Positions 62,872-64,000 of a DNA stretch of 64,000 nt are shown here, piece after piece (positions within the stretch are counted from its first letter, which is position 1; each line of letters opens with the position of its first letter). The notes below the pieces were generated by a model. It was not told the DNA's origin, made no database searches, and worked only from the letters and a program-made list of their open reading frames with translations. Source of the DNA: Anastatus disparis (lineage: Eukaryota > Arthropoda > Insecta > Hymenoptera > Eupelmidae); contig JAFFSR010000220.1 of the NCBI GenBank assembly GCA_017163975.1, positions 15,084,001 through 15,148,000 of the forward strand, in the 5' to 3' direction. A program made the translations under genes and the position numbers.

Positions 62872-64000
62872 TTTTGAATTATATCAATTTTTTTTTAATC
62901 AATAAGATAATTAGAGTGGTTGATAGCGCATACAATAAAATATTTTATTTATTAAATTTCAGGTAAAATGTTGATATAAAATAAGTATAGGCAGCAAATT
63001 TAATTAAAATTGATTATTTGCATTTATACAATGTACATGCCATATATATATATATATATATAAAATTTTCAGTATATATAAATATACCCTATGCAAAAAC
63101 TCAGTATATAATTTTGACTCTAAACAAATAGATTACTAGGTAATGCAAATATTAGTTTACGAATTTAGCGATTTATTTATAGGTTGTAATTAATTTAAAT
63201 TTTTAAAATGGTACTGATATCGAATTTCGAGTACAGAAATACAATTTCAAATATGAAAATTTGGAAATACGAAACGTTTTTTCAATTAATAACAAATAAT
63301 CGTGAAACGAGATATCACAAACAACAAAAGATATTTTTTATTTTTTTTTACAGTTGACAGTAAAAATAACTATCCTTTACATAGAGTTTTATTTTCTAAA
63401 AAATAAAAAAAAAAAATTCACATCCACCGAAATTGGATTACTAAAACGTGTCGTTTCTCAGTTCTACAGTAAAATCCCTTGAGATTCTAAAAAAAGAGAA
63501 AAAAGAAAGATAAGAAGAGAGATGATTTCGATGCGTGCCTAAGGTTTTAATGTTAGTATAAAACGAGCCTATAAAAATCTTAACGAGTAAATCACTTGGG
63601 ACGGATCTTTTCTTTTTATTCCTTACGTATGTGGCAACAGTCGCAAAATAATTGTTTCGTTGTTAAATGAATTGGTGTGAAAAATTTTTGCTAATAGTTT
63701 TTTTTTCGAAAGTTTACTTTAAGGTAGTTATGTAATTTGGAGTTGTAATTTCTATAATAAGAAATTTATGTTTTTTTTTTACTTTTACAAAATTAATTTT
63801 ACACAAATACTATTTAAAAAAAAAGTTAATAACTAAAACTAAACCAAAAGATGCCCAGGAACTCGTAACAGCTTGGGTAACGAGATAGAATAATGTCCAA
63901 AAGTGTTATTTATTAATAAAGTATTAAATATTATTATTATAAAGGATGAATATTGTTATTGAGTAAGAATATGAAAATTGAAAATAAAATTAATTTTGGA
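62872..64000. other. AT-rich DNA at the right edge
   Basis: It holds the (AT)n repeat at 63042 and otherwise nothing recognised. Confidence 0.5.
63042..63062. repeat. (AT)n microsatellite
   Basis: Ten AT units. Confidence 0.9.

Noticed and set aside
1..64000. CRISPR arrays, bacterial operons or prophage
   Set aside because: No regularly spaced direct repeats and no ribosome-binding-site/operon structure; spliced genes and SINEs show it is eukaryotic.

Overview
The window is eukaryotic nuclear DNA from an AT-rich insect genome. The evidence is spliced genes with GT/AG introns, TATA plus TCAGTT-type core promoters, tRNA-derived SINEs, and a pickpocket (ppk) DEG/ENaC channel gene, a family expanded in insects. 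CpG is not obviously depleted, which would fit Hymenoptera, but the order cannot be fixed from this sequence alone.

Layout. Positions 1 to about 30 kb are gene-poor. They hold AT-rich DNA, simple repeats, four copies of one tRNA-derived SINE family, one SINE of a second family, one ankyrin-like exon remnant (about 17.29-17.67 kb, minus) and a few less AT-rich islands that may be regulatory. From 30.0 to 32.8 kb lies a composite locus: an intact intronless gene for an unrecognised 304-aa charged protein (31488-32402, plus), inside a 2.24-kb segment that also carries an exact copy of one ppk exon, flanked on both sides by remnants of an older, diverged copy of the same gene. From 33.1 to 35.7 kb is a tyrosine-recombinase (Crypton-like) element: a two-exon gene on minus with the R..HxxR..H..Y residues visible, inverted-repeat-like ends and a strong palindrome at its left edge.

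From 37.46 to 57.79 kb, on plus, is a complete ppk-family sodium-channel gene. I assembled it as 11 coding exons with consistent phases, 590 aa. Its 6.4-kb intron 7 carries, antisense, a second intact copy of the unknown gene (303 aa, 48309-49220), plus three SINE copies, a roughly 400-bp TIR element and a hairpin. The 2.24-kb segment at 48129-50364, which includes ppk exon 8, is the inverted partner of 30339-32582. The likely history is that a stretch of the ppk gene (nested gene plus exon 8) was copied back into an older paralogous locus 16 kb upstream in inverted orientation. Intron 10 (5.8 kb) holds a very CpG-rich island.

From 57.8 to 64 kb there is another SINE, simple repeats and a 672-bp foldback element with about 317-bp arms. 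No protein gene is recognised there.

The most unusual material is the pair of inverted duplicates with a captured exon, the unknown gene family kept intact in both copies, and the structured ends of the tyrosine-recombinase element. All calls come from reading the sequence; no searches were run.
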